Source of the DNA: Bacteroidales bacterium
Lineage (GTDB): Bacteria > Bacteroidota > Bacteroidia > Bacteroidales > UBA12077
NCBI GenBank assembly: GCA_030600625.1
Contig: JAUVLS010000050.1
Location: 1-8,135, forward strand
DNA length: 8,135 bases
Direction of reading: 5' to 3'
In this document: positions 1 through 7,018 of the stretch, in pieces
Position numbering within the stretch: position 1 is the first letter of the stretch
Layout of the letters: each line of letters begins with the position of its first letter
Notes under the pieces: model-generated
What the model was told of the DNA's origin: nothing
Seen by the model: the letters and a program-made list of their open reading frames with translations, nothing else
The model's database searches: none
Made by a program: the position numbers and the translations under genes

Positions 1-877
1 TTCTCTTCAGAAAAATGAAGAAATGAAAATTCGTATTTATGCAATGCTTGTGCCTAACGAAGAAAATATAAATCACTTTGTAAAAAAAGGTATTTATAAA
101 ACGGATTATTTAAATGTTAGATCTATAAAATTATTTGCCGATGGAGCTTTGGGTTCTCGTGGAGCCTGTTTAATTGAACCATATTCTGATGATCCTGAAA
201 ATAGTGGTTTAATTATAGAAGCAATAGATTTTTACCATGATATGTGTAAACTGGCTGTTGAAAATAATTACCAGGTTAACACCCATGCAATTGGCGATTA
301 TGCCAACAGATTAATGCTTGGTATTTATTCAGAATACTTACAAGGCCCAAATGATAAACGTTGGAGAATTGAGCATGCACAGGTAATTCATCCTGATGAT
401 GTAAATAAATTTGGAAAGTATAATATTATACCATCAATTCAATCAACGCATTGTACATCTGATATGTATTGGGCTGATGAAAGGTTAGGAGAGAAGAGAA
501 TAAAAAATGCCTATATATATAAGGTATTGTTAGATCAAAATGGATGGATTCCAAATGGTACTGATTTCCCGGTTGAAAAGATTGATCCGCTTTTAACATT
601 TTATGCATCTGTTGCTAGAAAAGATGTTGAAGGATATCCGGAAAATGGTTTTCAAAAAGAGAATGCTTTAACACGTGAAGAAACATTAAAGTCAATGACT
701 ATTTGGGCTGCAAAAGCCGCCTTTGAAGAAAATGAAAAAGGTAGTATTAAACCAGGTAAGTTTGCTGACTTTATTATTTTGGAAGATGATATCATGGAAA
801 TCGACGAAGATAAAATCCCTAATGCTAAGATTTTGAAAACTTATAGTTCAGGCAAGCTAATTTGGCAATATAAATAA
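1..877 (+). CDS. YtcJ-like metal-dependent amidohydrolase (Amidohydro_3), C-terminal half, cut by left edge
   Basis: The frame is open to the left edge (first full codon at base 2), so the first in-frame ATG, at base 23, is almost certainly internal. The family is usually about 530-550 residues and roughly 290 are visible. Counting from that ATG, I see the family signatures in order: SIKLFADGALGSRGA (34-48), whose Lys36 is the likely metal-bridging carboxylated lysine; THAIGD (87-92) with metal-ligand His88; RIEHAQ (115-120) with His118; NGTDFPV (178-184) with the probable catalytic Asp181; and the C-terminal GSIKPGKFADFIIL segment (240-253), which rebuilds the small beta-sandwich beside the TIM barrel. 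The N-terminal HxH metal motif and any signal peptide lie outside the window. Members hydrolyse amide or related C-N bonds; the substrate cannot be told from sequence (N-substituted formamide deformylase is one studied relative). It is convergent with the next gene, with 28 bp between the stop codons and no clear terminator hairpin. Confidence 0.92.
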   Translation, partial: SLQKNEEMKIRIYAMLVPNEENINHFVKKGIYKTDYLNVRSIKLFADGALGSRGACLIEPYSDDPENSGLIIEAIDFYHDMCKLAVENNYQVNTHAIGDYANRLMLGIYSEYLQGPNDKRWRIEHAQVIHPDDVNKFGKYNIIPSIQSTHCTSDMYWADERLGEKRIKNAYIYKVLLDQNGWIPNGTDFPVEKIDPLLTFYASVARKDVEGYPENGFQKENALTREETLKSMTIWAAKAAFEENEKGSIKPGKFADFIILEDDIMEIDEDKIPNAKILKTYSSGKLIWQYK

Positions 878-905
878 TTAATTATAGTATAGTAATAATA
901 TAGTA

Positions 906-2687
906 TTAGTCATTTTTTACACAACGAACAGAAAAACCATTTCTGTATTGGCTTTCGTTTGTATTATATCTATTTCCATCAATAAATTCGTACGAAATGG
1001 CAGAACCTGTATTGGCTTCTGTACTAGTCCACCAAAAGCTTTCTTCGTTTATATCATAAAATGACCCACCATAATAATCACGGTATCCACCATAGGTTTC
1101 AGGGAATATTTCGATATATGAGTTCTTAGCTGTACATATATATTCTTCCATATATGCCCATTCTTCGTTGCTTGGCACATGCCATCCTGTTGGGCATAGT
1201 TTATCGGTTTCAACAGCATACCAATTATAGAGTGTACCATAATCAACTTGATTGGTACCATCATTATCATAAAAACTATAAGCAGCAGAATTTAAATTTT
1301 TCCAATCAGAATTTTCAGTAACATTTGAAATACTAGTGCCATCGTTAAATGTTGTTGTTTTAAGGTTTTCTTTTAACCAGGTTTGTTCTCCAATATTTAC
1401 TAAATGGTATTCATTACCATCAATATCACTAACCATACTATTATCTCCTTTTAAAGTTAAGGCTAGATAAGTATCGCTGTATACAGTTCCTGCAGAATTT
1501 GTGGCATAAGCCCTTATATAGTAAGTTGTACTTTCGTCTAAATCTATTAAGTATGACGAAAAGCTACCAATAGAAACATTATCACTTGTTATATTATCAT
1601 CTATAGTTGGGATATTATTATTACTCCAACATACTCCGCTTGATGTTACTTGAGAACCACCATCAGTATCGATAACCGAAATTACCTTTAGTTGGTCTTC
1701 TGAAATGTTATCAATTTTCCAGATTCTAACAAATGCTTCTTCTGGGTTTGTAATTTTTATACATCTTATGGAATAAGCTACATATTCAGAATGGTCGTGT
1801 TTAATTTTAGCTTCTGCACTATTATGACTAAATTCTACATATGTAACTCCGGTCATTGCCCCATGAGTTGTCCAATACCTCCCTACTTCTCCGAATCCAT
1901 TCATAACTTCATATTGAGGTGAGGTATAGCCTCCGGGAAGCGCAGCGAAACCACTACTATTATTAGCATCCGTATTAGGGCTAAGCCATTCTGTTGTTCC
2001 TTTAGCTTTTAGTTTTCCACCAGCTATTTCAACACCTCCTAAAAACTCTATTAATGTAGACCAGTCTTCTTTTGAAGGAACTTTCCAACCGCTAGGGCAT
2101 AATTTAGAATCAAACTCGTGCAAATATAGCCCACCAAATTTTTCTTTATAAATAGTTTCATCATTATTATACCAATAAACATAATCAATTTCTTTGCCAT
2201 CGGTGTGTCTAGTAACTTTTAAATTTTGTGCCATCCAGGTTTGTTCACCCATATGAATTAGATCATATTCATTTCCGTCGATATCAATTACTTTTTCATT
2301 TTCAGAAAAGCTTGTAGGGAAAAGAACAGCTTCACCATAACCTGTTCCAGCTTTATTGGTGGCATAAGCGCGCACATAATAGGTAGTATTTGCATTTATA
2401 TCTGTTAAAAGAGAAATGTAATTTTCATTACTATATTCATCAACTGTATTATTATCCGAAATCGTAGGATTAGGATTAGTACTCCAACATACCCCACAGG
2501 ATTTAATTGAAGACCCTCCATTATTAATGATACTACCACCACATTGAGCAGATGTTTGTGTAATATTTGTTACTTCGTTTGTTGTTACTTTTGGAATTGA
2601 ACCTTCGTCTTCACAACTTAAAGTAAAAAATATTACGATTAACACTAATTTATTTCTGAGATCATGGAAATCAAGTTTATTTTTCAT
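906..2687 (-). CDS. Surface lipoprotein with two FN3-like + FISUMP modules
   Basis: A 593-residue exported lipoprotein of unknown function. Residues 1-24 are a type II signal peptide: a basic N-region, the hydrophobic stretch LVLIVIFFTL, then lipobox TLSC with Cys25. The cysteine is followed by EDEG, like the acidic lipoprotein export signal that sends Bacteroidota lipoproteins to the cell surface. The mature part holds two copies of the same module pair: FN3-like A (about 34-125, with GVCWSTNPNPTISD and TTYYVRAYATNKAGT), FISUMP A (about 132-311, IDGNEYDLIHMGEQTW, LCPSGWKVPS, SIRCIK), FN3-like B (about 320-413, GVCWSNNNIPTIDD, TTYYIRAYATNSAGT) and FISUMP B (about 417-592, IDGNEYHLVNIGEQTW, LCPTGWHVPS, FSVRCVK). 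FISUMP is the 'Fibrobacter succinogenes major paralogous' domain, common in surface proteins of Fibrobacter and Bacteroidota and thought to be related to C-type-lectin-like folds; its ligand is unknown. There is no C-terminal type IX sorting domain. The ATG at 2687 is the only start that includes the whole signal peptide. It stands alone, divergent from prfC. Confidence 0.9.
   Translation of the reverse strand: MKNKLDFHDLRNKLVLIVIFFTLSCEDEGSIPKVTTNEVTNITQTSAQCGGSIINNGGSSIKSCGVCWSTNPNPTISDNNTVDEYSNENYISLLTDINANTTYYVRAYATNKAGTGYGEAVLFPTSFSENEKVIDIDGNEYDLIHMGEQTWMAQNLKVTRHTDGKEIDYVYWYNNDETIYKEKFGGLYLHEFDSKLCPSGWKVPSKEDWSTLIEFLGGVEIAGGKLKAKGTTEWLSPNTDANNSSGFAALPGGYTSPQYEVMNGFGEVGRYWTTHGAMTGVTYVEFSHNSAEAKIKHDHSEYVAYSIRCIKITNPEEAFVRIWKIDNISEDQLKVISVIDTDGGSQVTSSGVCWSNNNIPTIDDNITSDNVSIGSFSSYLIDLDESTTYYIRAYATNSAGTVYSDTYLALTLKGDNSMVSDIDGNEYHLVNIGEQTWLKENLKTTTFNDGTSISNVTENSDWKNLNSAAYSFYDNDGTNQVDYGTLYNWYAVETDKLCPTGWHVPSNEEWAYMEEYICTAKNSYIEIFPETYGGYRDYYGGSFYDINEESFWWTSTEANTGSAISYEFIDGNRYNTNESQYRNGFSVRCVKND
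912..1730 (-). repeat. Protein-level tandem module 2 (FN3-like B + FISUMP B)
   Basis: This is the second homologous unit (protein residues about 320-592). Its FN3-like part has a less typical first half, with no GG..I...GG pattern before GVCWS. Its FISUMP part keeps YGTLYNWYAV before LCPTGWHVPS but lacks the AGGKLK...SSGFAALPGG stretch, going straight from EEW to a short linker, YGGYRDYYGG, and then FWWTSTE. It ends in the canonical NGFSVRCVK three residues before the stop. Confidence 0.75.
1755..2588 (-). repeat. Protein-level tandem module 1 (FN3-like A + FISUMP A)
   Basis: This is the first of two homologous FN3-like + FISUMP units inside the lipoprotein gene (protein residues about 34-311). 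It aligns with module 2 through GVCWS, TTYY-RAYATN-AGT, IDGNEY-L-GEQTW, NLK-T, LCP-GW-VPS and RC. At DNA level the copies have diverged at third codon positions, so this is an old duplication. This copy lacks the GTLYNWYAV segment found in module 2 but keeps the AGGKLK...NSSGFAALPGG segment. Confidence 0.75.
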
Positions 2688-2708
2688 AAGGATTAATATT
2701 ATATTACG

Positions 2709-2716
2709 AAAACTTA
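2709..2716 (-). promoter_or_regulatory. Possible -7 box for the FISUMP lipoprotein
   Basis: On the minus strand the sequence TAAGTTTT matches seven of the eight positions of the Bacteroidota TAnnTTTG -7 consensus, with T replacing the final G. It would start a transcript with a short leader before the ATG at 2687. I do not see a matching TTTG at -33, so this is weak. Confidence 0.25.
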
Positions 2717-2852
2717 CTAAATAATAAAAGTAATTATAAAATGTGATAATTATCTATTAGATTAATATTTCTCATAAATAGTTGCTTTTATATAAAATAT
2801 AATTATTGTTCTAAATCACCTTTTCAAATTAAGATATATTCATCTGTTTTTA

Positions 2853-2860
2853 TATTTTTG
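2853..2860 (+). promoter_or_regulatory. Probable -7 box of the prfC promoter
   Basis: TATTTTTG matches the Bacteroidota sigma-ABfr -7 consensus TAnnTTTG exactly. It would put the transcription start near 2865 and leave a leader of about 45 bases before the ATG at 2909. The -33 TTTG partner is not clear (the area around 2827-2834 reads AATTAAGA). The last three bases are the TTG that a gene caller could take for a start codon. Confidence 0.5.
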
Positions 2861-2908
2861 CAGTTTCGGAGAAATATATTTTCGAAGTTTCTAATTATAT
2901 ATCAGTTT

Positions 2909-4489
2909 ATGGGATTTAAGGAAGAAATACAACGCAGAAGAACTTTTGGAATAGTTAGTCACCCCGATGCAGGAAAAACTACATTAACTGAAAAACTATT
3001 ATTATTTGGTGGAGCAATTCATGTTGCAGGTGCTGTCAAAAGCAATAAAATTAAAAAGACAGCTACTTCTGACTTTATGGAGATCGAACGTCAGCGTGGT
3101 ATTTCAGTAGCTACTTCTGTAATGGGTTTTGAATATAATGGTAAGAAAATTAATATTTTGGATACGCCTGGTCACCAGGATTTTGCCGAAGATACTTTCC
3201 GTACATTAACTGCTGTTGATAGCGTAATTATTGTGATTGATTCTGCAAAAGGAGTAGAGCCACAAACTCGTAAACTAATGGAAGTTTGCCGAATGCGCAA
3301 AACTCCGGTAATGGTTTTTATCAATAAGCTTGACCGAAGTGGTAAAGACCCTTTTGAATTACTTGATGATATTGAAAACGAACTTAAAATTCATGTACGC
3401 CCGTTAAGTTGGCCAATTAGTAATGGGCCAACATTTAAAGGTGTTTATAGTTTATACGAAGAAAAGCTTAACTTATTTAGTGGAGAAGTTAAACAGACAA
3501 TTGAGAAATCAATCGAATTTAAAGATGTAAATAATCCTGTCTTAGAAGAATATATCGGAGATAAATATGCTAATATTCTTCGTGAGGAATTAGAACTGAT
3601 TACTGAAGTTTATCCAAAATTCGAGATCAATGATTATTTATCTGCTGATTTGGCCCCTGTATTTTTTGGCAGTGCATTAAATAATTTTGGCGTTAAGGAA
3701 TTATTAGACTGCTTTATTAATATAGCACCTTTCCCAAAACCTGTAAATGCTGAAGAACGAGACATTGATCCTTTTGAAAATAAATTCTCAGGATTTATTT
3801 TTAAGATTCATGCCAATATGGACCCAAATCATCGTAATCGTTTGGCATTTGTAAAAATATGTTCAGGATCGTTTAAACGAAACACTAATTATTTGCATGT
3901 AAGAGCAGGGAAAAAAATGAAATTTTCTTCGCCAACAGCATTTATGGCCGAAAAGAAATCAATTATTGAAGAAGCTTTTCCGGGTGATATTGTTGGTATA
4001 CATGATACCGGTAATTTTAAAATAGGTGATACATTAACCGAAGGTGAAGAAATCCATTTTAAAGGATTACCCAGTTTCTCTCCGGAAATGTTCCGTTATG
4101 TCGAGAATGCCGATCCAATGAAATATAAGCAATTAGCTAAGGGTCTTGATCAACTTATGGATGAAGGTGTGGCGCAGCTTTTTACTAATAAATTCAATGG
4201 CCGTAAAATAATTGGAACCGTTGGTCAATTACAATTTGATGTTATCCAATTTCGCTTAGAACATGAATATGGTGCTAAATGTAAATACGAACCAATCAAA
4301 ATGCATAAAGCATGCTGGATTGAATCTGGTAACAAAGAACAGCTTGAAGATTTTGGTAAAAGAAAATTTAGTTCTATAGCTATTGATAAACATGGTGGGG
4401 AAGTATTTATGGCCGATTCACCTTATTCTTTACAAATGGCTCAGGAGAAATTCGATAAAATAAAATTTCATTTTACTTCAGAATTTTAA
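2909..4489 (+). CDS. prfC: Peptide chain release factor 3 (RF3)
   Basis: RF3 is a cytoplasmic translational GTPase that binds the ribosome after peptide release and ejects RF1 or RF2 so they can be reused. From the ATG at 2909 the protein has 526 residues, matching the usual RF3 length of about 525-530. I chose this start because [20 protein letters not shown] aligns with the normal RF3 N-terminus; the frame extends up to a TTG at 2858, but that overlaps the -7 box and adds 17 unrelated residues. GTPase motifs: G1 SHPDAGKT (17-24), G2 region QRGISVATS (62-70), G3 DTPGH (85-89), G4 NKLD (139-142), G5-like GSAL (254-257). Domain II follows (from about 293, [19 protein letters not shown]), then domain III with [18 protein letters not shown] to the C-terminal [19 protein letters not shown], very like the E. 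coli ending. No key residue is missing. It is transcribed alone or with read-through into the next gene, and ends before a strong terminator. Confidence 0.97.
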   Translation: MGFKEEIQRRRTFGIVSHPDAGKTTLTEKLLLFGGAIHVAGAVKSNKIKKTATSDFMEIERQRGISVATSVMGFEYNGKKINILDTPGHQDFAEDTFRTLTAVDSVIIVIDSAKGVEPQTRKLMEVCRMRKTPVMVFINKLDRSGKDPFELLDDIENELKIHVRPLSWPISNGPTFKGVYSLYEEKLNLFSGEVKQTIEKSIEFKDVNNPVLEEYIGDKYANILREELELITEVYPKFEINDYLSADLAPVFFGSALNNFGVKELLDCFINIAPFPKPVNAEERDIDPFENKFSGFIFKIHANMDPNHRNRLAFVKICSGSFKRNTNYLHVRAGKKMKFSSPTAFMAEKKSIIEEAFPGDIVGIHDTGNFKIGDTLTEGEEIHFKGLPSFSPEMFRYVENADPMKYKQLAKGLDQLMDEGVAQLFTNKFNGRKIIGTVGQLQFDVIQFRLEHEYGAKCKYEPIKMHKACWIESGNKEQLEDFGKRKFSSIAIDKHGGEVFMADSPYSLQMAQEKFDKIKFHFTSEF

Positions 4490-4500
4490 AATTCCATTAA

Positions 4501-4527
4501 ACCTTTTTAAGACAAAAAGGTCTTTTT
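4501..4527 (+). terminator. Rho-independent terminator after prfC
   Basis: A perfect 8-bp stem, ACCTTTTT (4501-4508) with AAAAAGGT (4514-4521), closes a 5-nt loop AAGAC and is followed by CTTTTT (4522-4527). It begins 12 bases after the prfC stop codon. It ends only four bases before the ATG at 4532 of the next gene, so that gene needs read-through, a promoter hidden in this stretch, or a later start. Confidence 0.8.
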
Positions 4528-4531
4528 ATTA

Positions 4532-7009
4532 ATGAGAATCTTAAATTATAATGTTGTGATAAAAAAGGCAAAGAGGTGTTTGTCTAGTTTGATAATACTT
4601 TTGGCAATAAGTAATTCAGTTTTTACTCAAAATCTTGAGAAACGCAACCTTGAAATTTCTAAAATAACAGAGTCACCTAAAATTGATGGCATACTAAATG
4701 ATATTGCATGGAAAGATGCTTCAGTAGCAAACAAATTTTTTCAATTCGAACCTTATAATGGAAAAGAACCTTCTCTGCCAACAGAAGTTAAGATTGCTTA
4801 TGATAATAATGCAATCTATATTGGTGCTACATTATATGATTCAAACCCCGATAGCATTCTAAAAGAACTTTCAGTAAGAGATGCTTTTGATGGAGCTAAT
4901 GCAGATTTATTTGCAGTAATATTAAATCCTTTTAATGATGGTGTAAATGCTGTTAATTTTATGGTTTCCGCTGCCGGTGTACAATCTGATGCAAAACTTA
5001 CCGGGAATAATGATGATATAAATTGGGATGCTGTTTGGGAAAGCGAAGTTAAAATCACTGAATTTGGTTGGGTGGCTGAAATCAAAATACCATATTCTGC
5101 ATTGCGATTTCCAAAAAATAATGATCAAACATGGGGAATCCATTTTTTTAGAAATATACGTAGATACAGGGAATGGGATACATGGAATTTTGTTGATATA
5201 AACATCCAGGGATTTGTAAATCAAATGGGCGAAGTAAGTGGAATTAAAGATGTTGAACCTCCTCTACGCTTGTCGGTTACACCATATGTTTCTACCTATA
5301 TTCAAAATAATGCTGATAACAATAAATGGGGGAGCGATTTTAATGCCGGAATGGATTTGAAATGGGGAATAAACCAGAGTTTTACATTGGATATGATTTT
5401 GATTCCTGATTTCGGTCAGGTACAATCCGATGATGAAGTCTTAAATCTTTCGCCTTATGAGATAATGTATGATGAAAAACGTCCCTTTTTTACTGAAGGT
5501 ACTGAATTATTTGATAAAGGAAGAATTTTTTATTCGAGAAGAATTGGTTCTATGCCAAAGAATTATGATGATGTAGAAGATCAATTAAATGTAAATGAAT
5601 CCGTAATTGAAAACCCTATTGAAACAAAATTACTTAATGCAACAAAAATATCAGGAAGAACTGACAGTGGACTGGGTCTGGGTTTTTTCAATGCCATGAC
5701 CAGTTCATCTGATGCGATAATTTTGGATACAATTACAGGAGAAAAACGTAATTATCAAACACAAGGATTTACAAATTATAATATGCTTGTTATTGATCAA
5801 TCACTTAAAAATAACTCTTACATAAGTTTTGTTAATACCAATGTTTTACATGCAGAAGAAAATTATACGGCAAATGTTACCGGAAGTGAATTTAGAATAA
5901 AAAACAAGGAAAACTCATATCAATTATTTGGCAGAGGATCTGTAAGTCAAATTTACACTGACTCTACCGATTTGGGGCATACTTATTTTATGCATTTTTC
6001 GAAAACTAAAGGGAATTTCCTTTTCGAAGTAATGCACAATACTGAATCTGATACTTACGACCCTAATGACATGGGATATATCCAACAAAATAATGAATCA
6101 TCATGGGATGTAGAACTTAATTATAATATAAATGAACCATTTTGGAAAGTATTGTCCTGGCGAAATAGAATAGAATTTGAATACAAAAATCTATATAAAC
6201 CAAGAACATTCTCGGAGTTTAATTTCACATTGATGTCAGCCACAACCTTTGCAAAAAACTATTTGCATACTGGATTTTTTATACATTTTAACCCAGTTGT
6301 AAATTATGATTACTTTGAGCCAAGAGTAGATGGCTGGAAATTTAACAAAGCACGTCATGGTGTTTATAACTGGTGGATTTCAACAGATTATAGAAAAACC
6401 CTGGCTGTCAGTTTTAATACTGGCGCGTGGAAAGCATTCGATTATGATCGTTACGGCTACTGGTTTGGAGTACGTCCAAGAATTCGTTTCAGTGACAAAT
6501 GGTTATTAACATATGATTTAAATTTCGATAATAATTTTAATACTTATGGATATGTAGAAGATTATGAGGATTTATCCGGGAATACAATTATTAATTTTGG
6601 TAAAAGAGATCAATCTACAATAATTAATACACTTAATACAAGTTATATCTTTACAAATAAAATGTCGATAAATTTAAGAGCCCGACATTATTGGAGTAGG
6701 GTAGAATATTCCGATTTTTATGAATTGTTGGAGGATGGATATTTGAGTCCATCTATAGGTTACGACACCTATGGTGAAGATTATAATTACAACTACAATG
6801 CTTTTACAATTGATATGCAATATTTATGGCGTTTTGCACCTGGCAGTGAATTATCACTTGTTTGGAAAAATTCAATTTTTACCAGCGAAACGGAAATTAT
6901 CAATAGCTTTTTAGAAAATCTCAACAATACTTTTCAATCATCTCAAATAAATAGTATCTCTTTAAAAATATTATATTATTTAGATTATCAGTATTTGGTA
7001 AAAAAATAA
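4532..7009 (+). CDS. DUF5916 family outer-membrane protein with N-terminal CBM9-like domain
   Basis: An 825-residue exported protein of a Bacteroidota family with no established function. Residues about 9-33 form a signal peptide (KKAKR, hydrophobic SSLIILLAIS, likely cleavage near SVFTQ). A CBM9/DOMON-like beta-sandwich follows at about 45-235, recognised by PKIDGILNDIAWKDA, VKIAYDNNAIYIGATLYD, FAVILNPFNDGVNAVNFMV and GWVAEIKIPYSALRFP. The DUF5916 part starts near 245, with its hallmark IPDFGQVQSDDEVLNLSPYE (291-310) and EKRPFFTEG (315-323). The rest alternates aromatic and polar residues, as in a large outer-membrane beta-barrel, ending with FAPGSELSLVWKNS and SLKILYYLDY plus a short tail YLVKK rather than a terminal aromatic. 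The start is uncertain: ATG 4532 abuts a terminator, and the in-frame GTG at 4556 would give the more usual signal peptide start MIKKAKR. It is convergent with the acyltransferase gene, with only 9 bp between stops and no visible terminator. A role in envelope carbohydrate handling is only a guess from the CBM9 fold. Confidence 0.9.
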   Translation: MRILNYNVVIKKAKRCLSSLIILLAISNSVFTQNLEKRNLEISKITESPKIDGILNDIAWKDASVANKFFQFEPYNGKEPSLPTEVKIAYDNNAIYIGATLYDSNPDSILKELSVRDAFDGANADLFAVILNPFNDGVNAVNFMVSAAGVQSDAKLTGNNDDINWDAVWESEVKITEFGWVAEIKIPYSALRFPKNNDQTWGIHFFRNIRRYREWDTWNFVDINIQGFVNQMGEVSGIKDVEPPLRLSVTPYVSTYIQNNADNNKWGSDFNAGMDLKWGINQSFTLDMILIPDFGQVQSDDEVLNLSPYEIMYDEKRPFFTEGTELFDKGRIFYSRRIGSMPKNYDDVEDQLNVNESVIENPIETKLLNATKISGRTDSGLGLGFFNAMTSSSDAIILDTITGEKRNYQTQGFTNYNMLVIDQSLKNNSYISFVNTNVLHAEENYTANVTGSEFRIKNKENSYQLFGRGSVSQIYTDSTDLGHTYFMHFSKTKGNFLFEVMHNTESDTYDPNDMGYIQQNNESSWDVELNYNINEPFWKVLSWRNRIEFEYKNLYKPRTFSEFNFTLMSATTFAKNYLHTGFFIHFNPVVNYDYFEPRVDGWKFNKARHGVYNWWISTDYRKTLAVSFNTGAWKAFDYDRYGYWFGVRPRIRFSDKWLLTYDLNFDNNFNTYGYVEDYEDLSGNTIINFGKRDQSTIINTLNTSYIFTNKMSINLRARHYWSRVEYSDFYELLEDGYLSPSIGYDTYGEDYNYNYNAFTIDMQYLWRFAPGSELSLVWKNSIFTSETEIINSFLENLNNTFQSSQINSISLKILYYLDYQYLVKK

Positions 7010-7018
7010 AGCAATATA

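Larger units (their letters stand above)
2688..2908. other. Divergent intergenic region between the FISUMP lipoprotein and prfC
   Basis: This 221-bp stretch is very AT-rich and carries the outward promoters of both flanking genes. The visible candidates are a good -7 box towards prfC (2853-2860) and a weaker one towards the lipoprotein (2709-2716, minus strand TAAGTTTT). It also has a 7-bp inverted repeat, TAATTAT/ATAATTA (2731-2737 and 2746-2752), and a 12-bp palindrome TTTTATATAAAA (2786-2797). Both are made only of A and T and may be chance. I see no RNA gene or small ORF here. Confidence 0.7.

Noticed and set aside
426..608. A 60-codon minus-strand frame inside the amidohydrolase gene
   Set aside because: It is antisense to the conserved RIEHAQ to TDFPV region and has no domain.
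878..905. Short ATAGTA-like repeats between the convergent amidohydrolase and lipoprotein genes
   Set aside because: The gap is only 28 bp of almost pure A/T; the repeated pattern is imperfect, forms no stable hairpin and is likely low-complexity sequence.
1049..1270. A 73-codon minus-strand frame inside the FISUMP lipoprotein gene
   Set aside because: It is another frame of the same strand within FISUMP B. The main frame is intact before, through and after it, so it is not evidence of a frameshift.
2731..2797. TAATTAT/ATAATTA inverted repeat and TTTTATATAAAA palindrome as operator sites
   Set aside because: Both consist only of A and T in a region of extreme AT content, where such palindromes arise by chance. 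Neither overlaps a convincing promoter.
4816..5224. Two overlapping minus-strand open frames (89 and 100 codons) inside the DUF5916 gene
   Set aside because: Both are antisense to the conserved CBM9-like region and have no recognisable features of their own.
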